Positions 59,671 to 60,000 of a stretch of 60,000 nucleotides of DNA are shown one piece after another. This stretch comes from Membranipora membranacea (taxonomy: Eukaryota; Bryozoa; Gymnolaemata; Cheilostomatida; Membraniporidae): positions 16,680,001-16,740,000 of the forward strand of contig OU612068.1 of the NCBI GenBank assembly GCA_914767715.1. Direction: 5' to 3'. Under the pieces are notes generated by a model. That model worked only from the letters and a program-made list of their open reading frames with translations. It was not told where the DNA came from and ran no database searches. Both the position numbers and the translations under genes were made by a program. Each line of letters begins with the position of its first letter. The first letter of the stretch is position 1.

Positions 59671-60000
59671 CTGCCAGAAAGGTAGACATTCAACTAGCAG
59701 CTCGATGTGGAAAAACTCATTTTTTCAAATTGATTTATATTGTGCGTCCTGTACCTGACCTCAAATTGAATTTTTTTGTTACACTGTTGTATCAACATTC
59801 CAGAGCTGTTTGCTACTGTAAATTATTTGGTGTAAAATGTATTGATCAGTGAATATAAAGTCACTAAATAAATAAATGAATGAAATAGAATATAACTTAC
59901 TCCATGAGAACAAAACAAAACAGATTAACCAGTGTAAATGAATGCATACTTCACAGAGTGGTCAGGATCTATCATATTTCATGGCACTCATTTTTTGATT

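Overview
This is eukaryotic, clearly metazoan DNA. It is AT-rich, with genes split into many short exons by GT-AG introns of mostly 100-900 bp, and it carries an ataxin-2, a LITAF-domain protein and a quinolinate phosphoribosyltransferase. There are tRNA-derived SINEs and many small palindromic transposon relics. A compact, intron-dense genome with a tandem cluster of STAND/NB-ARC-type genes would suit a sponge or another early-branching marine invertebrate, but the species cannot be fixed from this sequence.

Layout. 1-6.1 kb: no convincing gene, several small repeats. 6.2-10.2 kb: an unusual minus-strand region with a TATA-box/first-exon candidate at its right end and a tandem array of six exon-like units, each with a GGGAGGC/GCCTCCC hairpin core and plausible splice sites. 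11.7-13.9 kb: QPRT (+), three exons, complete. 15.0-23.8 kb: ataxin-2 (-), 16 coding exons, convergent with QPRT, with LSm, LsmAD and PAM2 regions. 24-28.4 kb: gene-poor, with SINE and palindrome relics. 28.5-30.8 kb: LITAF-domain gene (+), five exons including a 24-nt micro-exon. 32.9-60 kb: three tandem minus-strand paralogs of a large STAND NTPase. Two are complete (1144 and 1090 aa as predicted here) and the third is cut by the right edge. A small possibly secreted Cys-rich two-exon gene lies between the second and third.

How the genes work together. QPRT (NAD synthesis), ataxin-2 (RNA-binding/poly(A)-binding-protein partner) and LITAF (endosomal membrane, PPxY and zinc motifs) are independent housekeeping-type genes. 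The main accessory system is the paralog trio. Each complete copy runs: unrecognised N-terminal helical domain, P-loop NTPase with Walker A, Walker B and GHP motifs, winged-helix-like region with a conserved HHPL, TPR-like helical repeats, then a Ser/acidic tail ending in KK[RK]KL. Intron positions and many exon lengths are identical among copies, but one TPR-like exon has been gained or lost. The layout resembles innate-immune NLR/Apaf-1-like sensors. That function is inferred from architecture and not shown by the sequence. All exon boundaries were worked out by eye from splice motifs, reading-frame continuity and paralog comparison.
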